Of a stretch of DNA of 64,000 bases, positions 1 to 10,779 are shown in pieces. Origin of the DNA: Blastomyces gilchristii SLH14081 (taxonomy: Eukaryota; Ascomycota; Eurotiomycetes; Onygenales; Ajellomycetaceae); assembly GCF_000003855.2 (NCBI RefSeq), contig NW_003101664.1:310001-374000 (forward strand), given 5' to 3'. The notes beneath the pieces were generated by a model that made no database searches, had not been told where the DNA came from, and saw only the letters and a program-made list of their open reading frames with translations. Position 1 is the stretch's first letter, and each line of letters opens with the position of its first letter. Both the position numbers and the translations under genes were made by a program.

Positions 1-2884
1 GCCATTGGTATACCATCTGGGGATGGGAATCCTCTGAATTGGCCTCCTAGAGAGCTCTGTTGGCTGGAATACATGTGCATTTCATGACCCAATGGAATTC
101 GGGATGTCATTCCCGGTAAACCGGCGAGGCTGGAAGGTATTCCATTCAATGCAGGCATCGAGTTAAAACCCAAAGAATGAGGGCTGCGGCCGGTTCCACC
201 CAAGGGCGACATAGGAGCAGAGGGCTGAGGGTGATGGAGCATCGGTGGTGGGCCATAGGACTTCACAGAAACCGAACTCGAGGAACCTGATGACTGCGAG
301 ACACCAGCATTTCCAGGGGAAATAGAGGTGTGTGAAGTATCTGTTCCGGCGGGTTGGGATCTCGGAGAAGAAGCATGGGACCCTTGTTGGGATGTTTGAC
401 GAGGTCGAACCGGAGTTGGGGCTTTCGGTACAACCGGTGTAGCAGCCTGAAAATGTGGTGACTGCAGCGCTGATTGCCCATGTGGAGGTTGAAGACCTGG
501 AGGAAGATACGTCGGCCCCGATTGGGATATTCGTTTGGCAGCTTGAGCAGTGGCCGCTTGCGCAGCCTGAGTAGCTTGTTCTTCACGTTTAGCGCGCTCT
601 TTGCTCTCGCGATCTACCTTGAGAGCTGCTTCTTTCTCAAGTTTGGCCTGCTCTTCCCGGGCCTTACGCTCCTGTCCTTCCTTTGCTTTCTTTTCTCGAA
701 GTTCCCTCTCCTTCGCTTCTCGCTCCTCGCGCTCCCTTTTCTTTGCCTCCTCTCGCTTTTTCTTCTCTCGCTCCTTCTGCTCCCTTTGTTTTCGTTCGAT
801 CTCAGCTTGACGTTCACGTTCCCCTTGAAGACGCTTCTGCTTTTCGGCTTCCTTTCGTAAACGCTCCTCTTCTTGGGCCTTTTTCTCCGCTTCCCTCTTC
901 TTTCTTTGTTCCTCTTTCTTTCGCCGTTGTTCTTCTTGTTTCTTCTCCTCGATAGCCTTCGCAGCAGCAGCTTCAGCAGCCCTTTCCGCCTCCTTCCTCG
1001 CCCTCTCCTCCTCCTTGGCCTGTTTCTGCTGTCTCTTTTTGTCCTTTCTCTTCTGCGCTTCTCTTGCCTTTTTTGCCTCCCGCTGAACATCTAACCGGTT
1101 CTCCTCATCTAGCTCTTCAATAAGTTTCAGTTGGCGTTCTAGGGCGACCTTCTCTCGGTATGCAGATAGAACACGCTGTTCAAACATCCGAGCGGCAAAG
1201 ATTTGAAACATCCGTCTTCCTTCTTCCATACGCTGCTCCTCCGTCATTGCATCCTACGTTGTAACCGAGAATTAGTAAGTATATCTAAAAACCAAATAGT
1301 GTTCACACAAACCATCTCATCCTCCTCGTAGTCCTCATCATCCTGGCTATCGTAGTCATCGTCTTCATCATCATCATAATCTTCCTCGTCGAGAGGAGGT
1401 CCGTGGTTATGACCGGCATGTAGAGATTGATGAGCGGCCGAAGATGCAGCGTATTGCGTGTCTTCCTCGCGCTGCATTCGGCGTTCCGCTAATTGTTCCA
1501 TCATATCAATAAAATGCTTGCCATCGTTTTTAAGCAGATCATCCGCAACAGTGAGAATACCGTCTAGGGAAGGTTAGCCGCAATCGATAAGGGTATACGG
1601 TGAATGATAAGTGAACCTACCTTTAACCGTCAAACTGTTACCAAACGCGAAAAAATCGGCCCTACTGTTCCGAGTAGCCTCTTCAAGCTCATCGTCACTG
1701 TAAGGCTCATCTTCTTCATCATCTTCGTCATAGTCCTCATCTAAATCTTCGTCATCGTCAGGCAATTCTTCAACTCTCCCCTTCTGGGGATGTTGGTTAT
1801 TTGTTAGGTGGGGATGCCTATCAAGCGGGCGGAGCGGTGGCTGGTATAGTCGAGGCGGGACAATTGGGGCCCCGTTTTCGAAAGAGGATTGGCTGTGATT
1901 CGCGTACTGTTCAAGCTCTTCGTAGTATGCATCGTACAGAACCTCCAACTCTTCTTCAATAGCCGTCCGTTTCCTCCCGCATACAGTGCAACTGCATGAA
2001 TGCTTCTGCTGCTCCTTCATCTTCCGCAAAACAGCCTCCTTTTCAACTTTCACCAGCGATCTCCGTTCCTCTTCACCCAGTTGCAGCCAAAATTCTTTGA
2101 TATTTTCTCGTTCCTCTTGAGTCGACGTATTCCATATCCTGTCCTTTGATATTTTATGGGCGGAACGAAGTGCGGCGTTAGATAGTGGAGGTGGAGGTGG
2201 CGGGGCGTGTCGTGTAGCAGACGTTGGCTGAGTTGATAGTGATGTTGAACTTCCATCGGCTGCGAGGGACTTAGAACGGTGTTTTTTACCTTTCTTCTTC
2301 TTGGATTTGTTTCCACTAGCTTCGGAATGTTGATCCATACTCCGCCTATTGGGATGGGCTTGAGAATGCGACTGGGCATAAAAGTGGCCCTCGTCGTCGG
2401 TAGAATAGAGATCATCGTTTTGGGCGGGATCGTAGTGGTTTCGATCGTCGACATGAGAGTCGAAATAATTTTGGTTGTGGTGAGAGGAGGAGTATTGGTT
2501 GGAACCGAGTGGGACATCTGGATCATCCAAATGTGTGTTATTGGTGTAACCGTTCTGATTGACAGTACCTGCTGGATCATGTGCATCTTTAAGCTGCTGC
2601 TCTGCAGCTAGACGTGCCGCTTGTTTCTGCCGTCTCTTCTGCTTTTTCCGATTCACACCAACCGTGGTTGTTGGAGCAACGTGGTTTGCAACTGCGTGAT
2701 TCGCAGCTGTATCTAGATTCGATTTCGCAAGTGAAGCCGCCTTGGACCCGCTGGTCTGTTTTGCTTCAGCGGCAGGGTCTTTACTGCTAGCCACTGGAGG
2801 TGACAATCTGGGTGCATCTGTAGCAGTTGGCTGCTTCGATATCGTTATTGGCGGTTGCGCCGCGCGCTTTGAGTTGGACGGCAT
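1..2884 (-). CDS. NST1: Stress response protein Nst1 (3' end outside window)
   Basis: Nst1 is a fungal protein linked to salt and other stress tolerance; its biochemical role is poorly known. I read three exons: 2884-1621, 1563-1313 and 1253 to the left edge, with introns 1564-1620 (57 bp) and 1254-1312 (59 bp). All junctions keep frame and restore family-like text across them ([16 protein letters not shown] and [20 protein letters not shown]). The N-terminus has a basic [16 protein letters not shown] block, then acidic Asp/Glu stretches. Exon 3 encodes a very long Glu/Lys/Arg-rich charged helix, likely a coiled coil, and then a Pro/Gln/Ser-rich tail that runs off the edge. About 920 residues are visible. 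It diverges from rho2 over a shared upstream region. Recognition rests on remembered family sequence; the overall architecture agrees. Confidence 0.88.
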
Positions 2885-4146
2885 GGTTCTTCTATCTGAC
2901 CAAGCAGAGTGGTCAGATTGAATTGAAGGTGTAGCTTATACAGACGGAGGGGAGAGTGAAAAGAGGTACGGACTGGCAGACTCAAATGATATGTAGCCCG
3001 CTCTGGGTAAATGGAACGTGAAATAGAGGCTCGGCGGCAGAGAGGTTGAGCGGGTGGATGGTGGAGGAGACTGGAGGGGAAGTGCCGGGCTAAAGCTAGA
3101 GAATTAGGGAAGAGGAGGAGTAGAAGTAGTGAAGAATTGGTATAAAGCGACCAGTCCTTGGCTAATGGATTAGGGCGGATCAAAGCCCGACATCCATCTG
3201 CTGCTGTGCTGGTTGGGATCGGGCAAACTTGAGCGGTTAGAGAACTGGCTCCAAGCATCATCATCACCATCACGATGGAATGTTCTGCCCTTCTGAGTGG
3301 TTTGAGACGGATCCCACGTGATCCGGAAATAGGCGCCGTAGGCGAGCAGTGCTAGGCCTCTTTAGGAAGACGATACAATACAGTACGCGGCTGACACCGC
3401 CCAAACAGGCGGATAACATACAGATCGACCATGGGGAAATGATCAAATCATATCTCCTTAATTGATATATATATCCTATCTTCGGATCGTCTCTTTTTCT
3501 AACACATTTCCCCCAGTTGCGCCTATCAACATTAGAGACATCCACAGGATTCGAGATCAGCCTACTCACTCCCTGCCCGATCCTATTTCCTCCTTACTCT
3601 TTAACGTTTTCTAAATAAATTCCCCAAGACCATCAACGGCAACCCCCTCTATCCCCACGTCCGCAGGGGTATATACTCTGCACCGTTGGCTCTGAGTTAA
3701 ACTCCTATTTGACATTATCACACCGATTCTGAAACGCGGTCTCTTGACTCCATTCTCGTTCTTCTCTCACCTTCGCGACATCAGCCCATCAGCCTATCTT
3801 GAACATACCCTCCGCTCTACACACGGGCAGCTGGTCTGTTCTCGTTGCCAAAAGTCTTCTGCGCGTCGAAGCTCGTCGTTCTGCGTGGCTGTTAATCAAC
3901 TGGTATTTCAACATCCCTATTCGACGTCTGACCGAATCTGTTGCGTCCAGCTGGCCTACTGCTCTCTCCACCCCGGTTGTCTCTCGTTCTTCGTCTTTTT
4001 CGATCTCGGCTAACCGATCCAACTTTCGCCTCATCGAAATTCTAAAGCAAAAAACCCTTGGAAGACAATTTAAGGGGGGCTCCCATCTCAAACGTTTTGG
4101 TTGAATCGTTTGCTAGTTTCTGGTTCGGCAAGGACATAGTTGTACA
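2885..4146. promoter_or_regulatory. Shared upstream region of NST1 and rho2
   Basis: This is a 1.26-kb non-coding interval between two divergent genes. It must hold both 5' leaders and promoters. The part next to rho2 (about 3640-4100) is pyrimidine-rich on the plus strand, typical of fungal leaders. A CACGTG E-box-like hexamer lies near 3315. Short open frames here have no recognisable content. Confidence 0.5.
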
Positions 4147-5161
4147 ATGGCACAACAACAACAGCTGACAGACAATGTTATGAGAAGGTATGTGAATAAG
4201 GGATCCTTTTTCGTTAGGTGACATTTGTTAAACCATAGGCTTCCTGGATCGGTGTATCAAATTTTATGGAATCTATATCTAGAGTTGGATCGAGCGATAG
4301 TCTTTGCAAGCCCTACGTGGAAATGTTGTTCTAGTGAGCTAATAAGCGGCTATCCAGGAAGTTGGTGATAATAGGGGATGGTGCTTGCGGCAAAACGAGT
4401 CTTTTGAGCGTGTTTACTCTCGGGTACTTTCCGACAGTAAGTGTTTCCATCACTTTCTCAGATTAATATAGTAGCCTCCCGACTAACTAGCATATCAAAT
4501 CTAGCATTACGTGAGTATATAACGCTCCCATGTTAAATAGACGTGATCCCTTTGGATAGCATGGCCTCTAACAATGATGTACATTCGGAAAGGTCCCTAC
4601 CGTGTTTGAAAACTATGTCACGGATTGTCGCGTTGATGGTCGATCTGTCCAGTTAGCTCTATGGGATACTGCTGGGCAAGAAGACTACGAACGTTTACGC
4701 CCGCTAGCATATTCAAAAGCACATGTCCTCCTAATTGCCTTTGCGGTAGATACTCCGGATTCTCTCGAGAACGTTCGAAATAAGGTGAGCTCCTGCCTTT
4801 CCTGAAGAAATACCCAAAGACCTGATCTATATATTTAATTTCAGCTCTTTGCTAATCACGTAATACAACATAGTGGATCGAAGAAGCAAATGAGCGTTGC
4901 CCTGATGTACCAATTATTTTGGTGGGCCTTAAAAAAGACCTTCGTGAAGATCCTCACGCAATTGAAGAAATGAGAAAGAAATCCTTGCGTTTCGTCTCGC
5001 CCAAGGAGGGCCACGATACAGCGGCGCAGATCGGAGCAAGAAAATATTTAGAATGTTCATCCCTTACCGGTGAAGGTGTCGATGACGTTTTCGAAGCTGC
5101 AACCCGCGCTGCTCTTTTAACCTTTGAAAAGGATAGAGGATCATGCTGTGTCATTTTATGA
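4147..5161 (+). CDS. rho2: Rho-family small GTPase, Rho2 type, with a 6-nt exon
   Basis: Rho2-type GTPases act at the plasma membrane in polarity and cell-wall integrity signalling. Exons: 4147-4187, 4358-4436, 4505-4510, 4593-4784 and 4874-5161, giving 201 residues. The P-loop GDGACGKTS (about residues 20-28) spans the second exon. The third exon is only CATTAC, encoding His-Tyr of the [13 protein letters not shown] switch I region; without it the conserved motif breaks. Switch II is WDTAGQEDY, and LKKD replaces the usual TKxD guanine motif. The C-terminus CCVIL has a CAAX box ending in Leu, predicting geranylgeranylation, with an extra Cys that could be palmitoylated. The stretch [17 protein letters not shown] resembles Rho2 more than Rho1, Rho3 or Cdc42. 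Confidence 0.9.
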
Positions 5162-6617
5162 GTTCATGTCACGCTCACCTCACGGAAATAATCACGCTTT
5201 TGTCTCATTTCATCCCTGGTTTGAATACCCAACTAACCCATCTAACGGACTTAACTGAATTACGCACACTTCTACGTGAAGATACCTCATTCTCTGACGT
5301 TTCTCCCCTCGTCTGCCCGTTATCTCGTTCCGTAAATCCTCTTCCCCAGTCTCCTTCGAAAAACTGGGTTACCTCTTTGCAAAAACTAGCGTTTGGCCGG
5401 ATGGAAATGAAGGAAAATTGAGTTACATGCTATATGTAACTGGCTACTCTGGCATCAACTATATCATGCATTAGTGGCGTTCTTGGGATCTGATTTTTCA
5501 CTTCTCCTTTTTTGGCTATCCTGTTGCCTGTGTCCCTGATATTTGTGCTTCTCATTCTTGTCAATTTCATGTGGATTCTTCGTGCATTTTTTATTATTAT
5601 TTAAAACTCCTCTTTCTTGTATGCTGTGTTTTGAGTTTATTCTGTCTCTTATATTCTTTCCCCCTTGAAGTAGCCTCCTCCCTCCCTCTGCCCTGTTCCC
5701 CAGCCCATTTTTTGTCTGTTGCCCGTCAAGCCTATATTTAATCCTTTGTGTCTCTCAGTTGTAGCTTATTTTACCAGTAGATTAACCACCTTTTTTGTGA
5801 TTCTGCCTTGGGCTAGTTGCTTCCCTCTCTCGCCCTTACTCTTACCCCAACCACCCCCTAGCGCTTAGTTTAGAACATGTCGGATTTTCCAACCCTCTGT
5901 TACTACTCTATCTATCAAATTGACGAACAACTGCAACTGATTATATCTAGATAGATCTGTATATACGATAGGTCATTTGTCATTTTATATTTATAATACC
6001 TCTTCATTCCGTACTATTATTTTTAATTTTAATCATCGTCTATGTTCCTCAGACTAGTGCATGCTGCTTACTATCTTGACAGGTCGGAAGAAAGACTACA
6101 TCTATGGCCCGCTGTGCGTATAAAAGTGAGCGCATGGCGTGCCCCTCTATCCAGCCTACTAGATTAGAATATGTGAGAGCTATTGGCTCGTAAATAAAGC
6201 TGTAGGCGAAGAAGCTTCACCGTGGCACTGCATTTACGTCGGTCGACTGGAACATATATGCATGGAAGGGATGAAATTCAGCCGGGAACTTTTAATTCGG
6301 GTTTGAAAAGGAGATAATTATATTTTTTGCATCTGTTCTTTGCACCTGTAGGCATGATATAATATATAGTACAGCATATCCAAAGCCATAAATAAATAAA
6401 TAAATAATAAGTTTGTTTTTTTAAAAAAAAGGCCTGAAAAGAAAAATGGCAATATAAGTGCCGGCAGAAAGAGAGCAAGGTTGTATCCACCCACATTCTG
6501 CAACGTCAATGCGTCTTCAAAGGTGAGAACATACTGCTCAAAAACCATCAACTACGCCCCCACCAAACTGCAACGAATTCTCCTCAACAGCATCTATCTC
6601 GAACCCCACTAAATCAT
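5162..6617. other. Convergent intergenic region after rho2
   Basis: This 1.46-kb stretch has no credible coding sequence. It contains the 3' UTR of rho2 and the 3' flank of the convergent mL40 gene. It is T- and CT-rich (5500-5900), with short A/T tracts near 6385-6430. No RNA gene or repeat was recognised. Confidence 0.5.
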
Positions 6618-7405
6618 CTACCTCTTCCAGTCATAATTCCATCCCTCCTTACTTGGTCCCTCCGTCTGCATTCTACCATACTCAATCGGTATCTGATCCG
6701 TGAAGACACCTCTCTTGTTCATGGAGATGCGGAACAGCTTGCCGCCATCCCCTGCACCTGTCCGTAGCTCCTCGCACGCATCTCGCATGCTGTTCCATTG
6801 CCGTTCTAGCTCGAGCTGGCGCGCCTCCCGTTTCTTGGCGCAGTAGAGTTGCCAGGCGCGGTGGATGGTCCAGTGGCGCAGGTAGCGGTTGCGAGAGAAA
6901 CGGAGGGGGCGTGGCGTCAAAGGGTGATAGAGGAAGTAGCGGATTAGGGCTGGAGTGGGAAGATAAATTAGTTTTAAGTCGCACTTGTAGGGTTTTTAGG
7001 GATGGGGGAGCGACGGAAGAAGGCAAGGAAGCCCTGAAAGTAGAATAGAAAGGGAAGCGTGAAAACGGAAGATTTTATCCGGAAAAAATAATATATATAG
7101 CAATTGGTGAACTTGGACCATCCCTCTCACCCATCTCCCAATATAATGAATAATCGTAGTTACTTACTAACGCGCTTATCAATAACTTTCTTCCCTTTCC
7201 TCGCAGATAGTACAGGGCCGGCAGAAAATGACCGTGTAAAAACCGAAGTCTGCAGTCCACCGCATACCCGGTTTGACAGCGAAGCTTGGAGGAGTGATGA
7301 CGACGAAGAGCTCAATGGGGACGTAAGATGTGCTGATGGACGGGCAATGGGAATCTTGAAGACGTTCGCGAGCGACGCGAGGACGGGAGATAGTTGTTGT
7401 CTCAT
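6618..7405 (-). CDS. MRPL28: Mitochondrial large-subunit ribosomal protein mL40 (MRPL28 family)
   Basis: This protein is a component of the mitochondrial large ribosomal subunit. Two exons: 7405-7168 and 6949-6618, separated by a 218-bp intron (6950-7167, GTAAGT..CAG), for 189 residues. Exon 1 is Ser/Arg-rich with few acidic residues (MRQQLSPVLASLANVF) and fits a mitochondrial presequence. Joining the exons gives DKRVTLIRYFLYHPLTPRPL, then RFSRNRYLRHWTIHRAWQLY and the C-terminal KEGWNYDWKR, which match my memory of fungal mL40. The intron is long for this locus and contains a second possible acceptor near 7036, so an extra small exon is not excluded. It is convergent with rho2. Confidence 0.75.
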
Positions 7406-8244
7406 CGTGATTCAGGTGTGATGGGTGTGGAAGCGCTTTCTCCGTTCGCTTTCTTGAGGTTGCGAAATCTTTTTATTTTTTCGGTCCAATTATTATGCCC
7501 GGATGATTTGTTCCCGTTTAGACGTAAAGAGCAAATTGAATAGCCCTGGTATTGTTTGGCAAAAACTCCGCTCCCACGATTAACTTTGCTGGTTTTGGGC
7601 AGCGCGCGAAAGTACACCGGACGACGGTGGATGTTCTAATGTCGATGGATAAGTCGAAGGAAATTTAGGTCCCGCTGGACGAAAAGGATGAAAGATGCTG
7701 ATTGGGTGGATTAGCCGTTAGACGCCGTACCTGGAACGGGGGTTGTAAAGCTAAAAATTACGAGACACGCCCTAACATCACATAACAACCGGATGAATAA
7801 GAGCAAGTCGTACAAACTAATAGAATTTATGGTTTTTTTATGCTCATACAAAGCGTAATCAGGAGTGTCATTGGGGGGGGTGATCTAGTTAACTATACAG
7901 GGCCAAAAAAAAAACCCTAGAGCATCGACTATGCGAACTAGACCTCATGCAGAAACCATCCCAGCGACAGAACCAGGCTACAAGCAATTCGCCTCCTACA
8001 AAAAGCCATTGCAATGCTCCATTGCATGTATCGTGATGAAAAGAACGTGTAGATGGAAAAACGTAGGGAAAAGCTTATGCTACAATGCGTAATCTCATCC
8101 TAGTAGAGAACGTTTGAAAACCGAAAATATATATCCCGAGGTTTAACATTCGTCAATTACAAATAAAGGCGCGCTATGAGTAGGCAAGTAGGTATGTATT
8201 TATATCATACGCCGCATGATCAATAACGATGCGTAAAGCAAGTA
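7406..8244. other. Intergenic region upstream of mL40
   Basis: This 0.84-kb interval holds the mL40 promoter and the 3' flank of the RING-CH gene. It contains homopolymer runs (Gs near 7876, As near 7905) but no coding sequence, RNA gene or repeat that I can support. Confidence 0.45.
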
Positions 8245-9891
8245 TTATTGTGACCCCCTCGGCCGCACAACCTGCTTCTTCGTCCGGTCATAATTTAGCA
8301 CTTTCCGTTTCCGGTGCGTTTTGGCCAACTTCCATCGACAATATAATACCAGCGCATCTTTCAAAAGTACAAAGAGGCAGCCTCCCACAACGCTCCGTCC
8401 CCATCTACTTTGTAGCAAGCCATATCTGCTCCTCTCCAGTATAGGTGACGATGACCCTGCAACTGATGGCGCCGTCGTCCACGCTTTTGGTAATGCCATT
8501 TTCAACACCCCACCCATCGACGCAGAGATGACGGGGAATAGCAGCGCACCTAAAACAGTATCGGCAATGTTGCTGGTGTCATGAATGATTCCCTCTTGTC
8601 GCCGACCAAGTATTTGGTTGCCTTGGTCACCGCCTCCTGCTTCCTCGTTTTGAGCAGCTGCGCCGTTGTCGCCATTTACCTGGACCTCCTCGCCACCAGC
8701 TCCCGGTAACGCTGGCATATTCTCAATCTCATCATTTCTTCCACCACCAAGCCCGACTTGTAGCTCTAAATCAATCTCCATGAGGATATCACCATTCCCC
8801 ACGTCGGGTATACCTCCTTCGTCGCCACCGTGTCCGTCAGCCCCAGTTTCCCCCGAGCGCGGCTGCACCTCTGCAATCCACTTCTTCTCCAGTTTCCCAA
8901 ATAATCTCTCGTAAATCATACTATAAAAGCTTTTCACATACGGTAGCGCAGCAAAGGTCATCGCAGCGCTGGGCGGCCAGAAATCCATCTCCAACTCCTG
9001 GCTGCCGGACTGGTGTGTGGCGAAGAAAAGAACAGGTATAGCCGGCAGCAGACCCTCCGCATACTTCGTTCTCGAAAGTATAAGCACGACGGGTATGAGC
9101 GGTAATCCAAAATTCAACCGCGGATTCCATGCCGACTCGCTCCGGCTTTGGAATATCCGCTGCGCATCCTCTGACCCAAAAATAAAGTATACAGAATACA
9201 CCCCGTGCGCGCAGCATCCAGCCCACACAGTCCCGGCCAATGTAAAAACCATCCCGGGTAACACAAGGCGGCCCGCCAGCCGCTCAACAGAGCGCACCAA
9301 GTCGACGACAAAGCTTCGCGGGCGCGAGATGACGATTTCGGACTTGCATTGCGGACAGAGCATTTTGGTGGGACGGCCATTTCGTTTTCGTGAGTTTGGG
9401 TTCTCGAGGTCGGCGAGCCAGTCGAGGAGACAGGCTTCGTGGGCTGTCAGGGCGCAGGGACATGGCGATCGCCACTCTGTGTTCAGCGGGGTATCTTCGG
9501 TCTCGTCGGTGTAGCAGATCCAGCACTTGCGCGGCTCGGAGTCTGTGGCGCCGGTCTCGGTTGGAGGGTTTTGCTGTATTGCGTCGGATGAGATGTTGGT
9601 GGCAGAGTCTTGGGTTTGTTGACTTGGCTGTTCTTGTTGTTGTGGTCGTGATGATGATGGTGTATCAGGCGGGAGTTGCCTACTCTCACCTTCTCGAACA
9701 CCGGAAGTACGCGAAACGGTGGGGAAAAAGACGTCTGGGTGGTCGATGGAAGGGGTTGTAGGGACGGAGGTAACTGTCTCAGATTGAGGCGGTTCTGCGC
9801 TACTAGATGATGAAGTGGGGTTGTTAGATACTTGCTGGGAGGCTGATGGCCGCTGCCTTCCCGCAGATGACTGTTGGGGCAAAGATGCCAT
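8245..9891 (-). CDS. Membrane-anchored RING-CH (RINGv) domain protein, probable E3 ubiquitin ligase
   Basis: RING-CH (MARCH-like) proteins are usually membrane-bound E3 ubiquitin ligases. This is one uninterrupted frame of 548 residues from MASLPQQ; an in-frame ATG 21 bp upstream (9912) is possible. Residues 1-120 are Ser/Pro/Gln-rich and disordered-looking. The C4HC3 RING-CH domain lies at about 123-182: Cys123-Cys126, Cys144-x-Cys146, His151, Cys154, Cys179-Cys182. Four or more hydrophobic segments follow, including LVLPGMVFTLAGTVWAG, FGLPLIPVVLIL, VLGALLFPVISA and VVGGCLFVLL. An acidic/Gly-rich loop separates the pairs. The C-terminus is basic. The substrate is unknown. Confidence 0.8.
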   Translation of the reverse strand: MASLPQQSSAGRQRPSASQQVSNNPTSSSSSAEPPQSETVTSVPTTPSIDHPDVFFPTVSRTSGVREGESRQLPPDTPSSSRPQQQEQPSQQTQDSATNISSDAIQQNPPTETGATDSEPRKCWICYTDETEDTPLNTEWRSPCPCALTAHEACLLDWLADLENPNSRKRNGRPTKMLCPQCKSEIVISRPRSFVVDLVRSVERLAGRLVLPGMVFTLAGTVWAGCCAHGVYSVYFIFGSEDAQRIFQSRSESAWNPRLNFGLPLIPVVLILSRTKYAEGLLPAIPVLFFATHQSGSQELEMDFWPPSAAMTFAALPYVKSFYSMIYERLFGKLEKKWIAEVQPRSGETGADGHGGDEGGIPDVGNGDILMEIDLELQVGLGGGRNDEIENMPALPGAGGEEVQVNGDNGAAAQNEEAGGGDQGNQILGRRQEGIIHDTSNIADTVLGALLFPVISASMGGVLKMALPKAWTTAPSVAGSSSPILERSRYGLLQSRWGRSVVGGCLFVLLKDALVLYCRWKLAKTHRKRKVLNYDRTKKQVVRPRGSQ

Positions 9892-10779
9892 CGTGTATAT
9901 GTGATATCGCAAGATGTATTGGTCTGCTTGGGTTTGCGGTACACAATTTCACGTCTTCATCTCATTTCGGCGATCTGAGTATTACCATAAAGTGAAGTGA
10001 AATGAAGAGAAGAAATTTAAAGGGACGGAGCTATCCGAAAGGTTTGGTGATGATTGAAGCTGCAAGTTACTAGTTCAGACGTCAGAGGCAAAGAGCAGCC
10101 ACGTGACCCGGACCGGTTTCCAGAGTTCCTCAATTTTCCCTCGGTTGCTTCTTGGGTGGAGGAGGGGTTTTGAATAAATGTTTACTCCGTACTGATATGG
10201 AGAATCAAAGAACACTTTGAATCAAAACTCTTGGAAATAACTACCCTTGAATAATTAAATGTAATGATGTGTGCAGCTCCCCATCACAAAAAAGAGAACA
10301 GGTGCAGGTAGGTCAACAGATCGATGGGTCCGAAAGGATGGGACAAGATGTCCCAAGAACAAGCCGAGAAGCATGTCCGAGTTGCCTGTTTTCAAATCCT
10401 TCCAAGCAGTGCGTAACCACCTATACTTGCTTGCGTTTTAAGATATATAATTGCGCTACCGCCGCGCGATGCCAACTTTTGTTTTGTATTTTGTTTGAAC
10501 ATCCTCCATTCCATAACGCCCATGGATATCAAAAACGGACAATTGAGGAAACAAAAAAAGGGAATTGAAAATAGGAGAAGGAAATCCGTCAAGAAAATAA
10601 GAGCTAAATGCGTGAAAAAAAAAAAAAAAAAAAATAATAAATAAAAATAAAAAAAAAAAATAAAAATAAAGAAAGAAAAAGAAAAAAAGAAAACAAATAT
10701 AATTACGTCAAGATGCACTCCACCCCGTGGCATGTGCTGGCGGCCAGGTAAATCGCGAAGCTCAAGAGAACTGGTAAAT
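9892..10779. other. Intergenic region between ILV2 and the RING-CH gene
   Basis: This region carries the RING-CH promoter and the ILV2 3' flank. The notable feature is an A-rich low-complexity tract at about 10616-10695 (long A runs broken by single T or G). A CACGTG hexamer lies at 10099. No gene was recognised. Confidence 0.5.

Noticed and set aside
474..1094. Plus- and minus-strand open frames opposite NST1
   Set aside because: They mirror the charged, low-complexity coiled-coil region of NST1 exon 3 in other frames.
10392..10733. Phe-rich minus-strand frame
   Set aside because: Product of the A-rich tract at 10616-10695.
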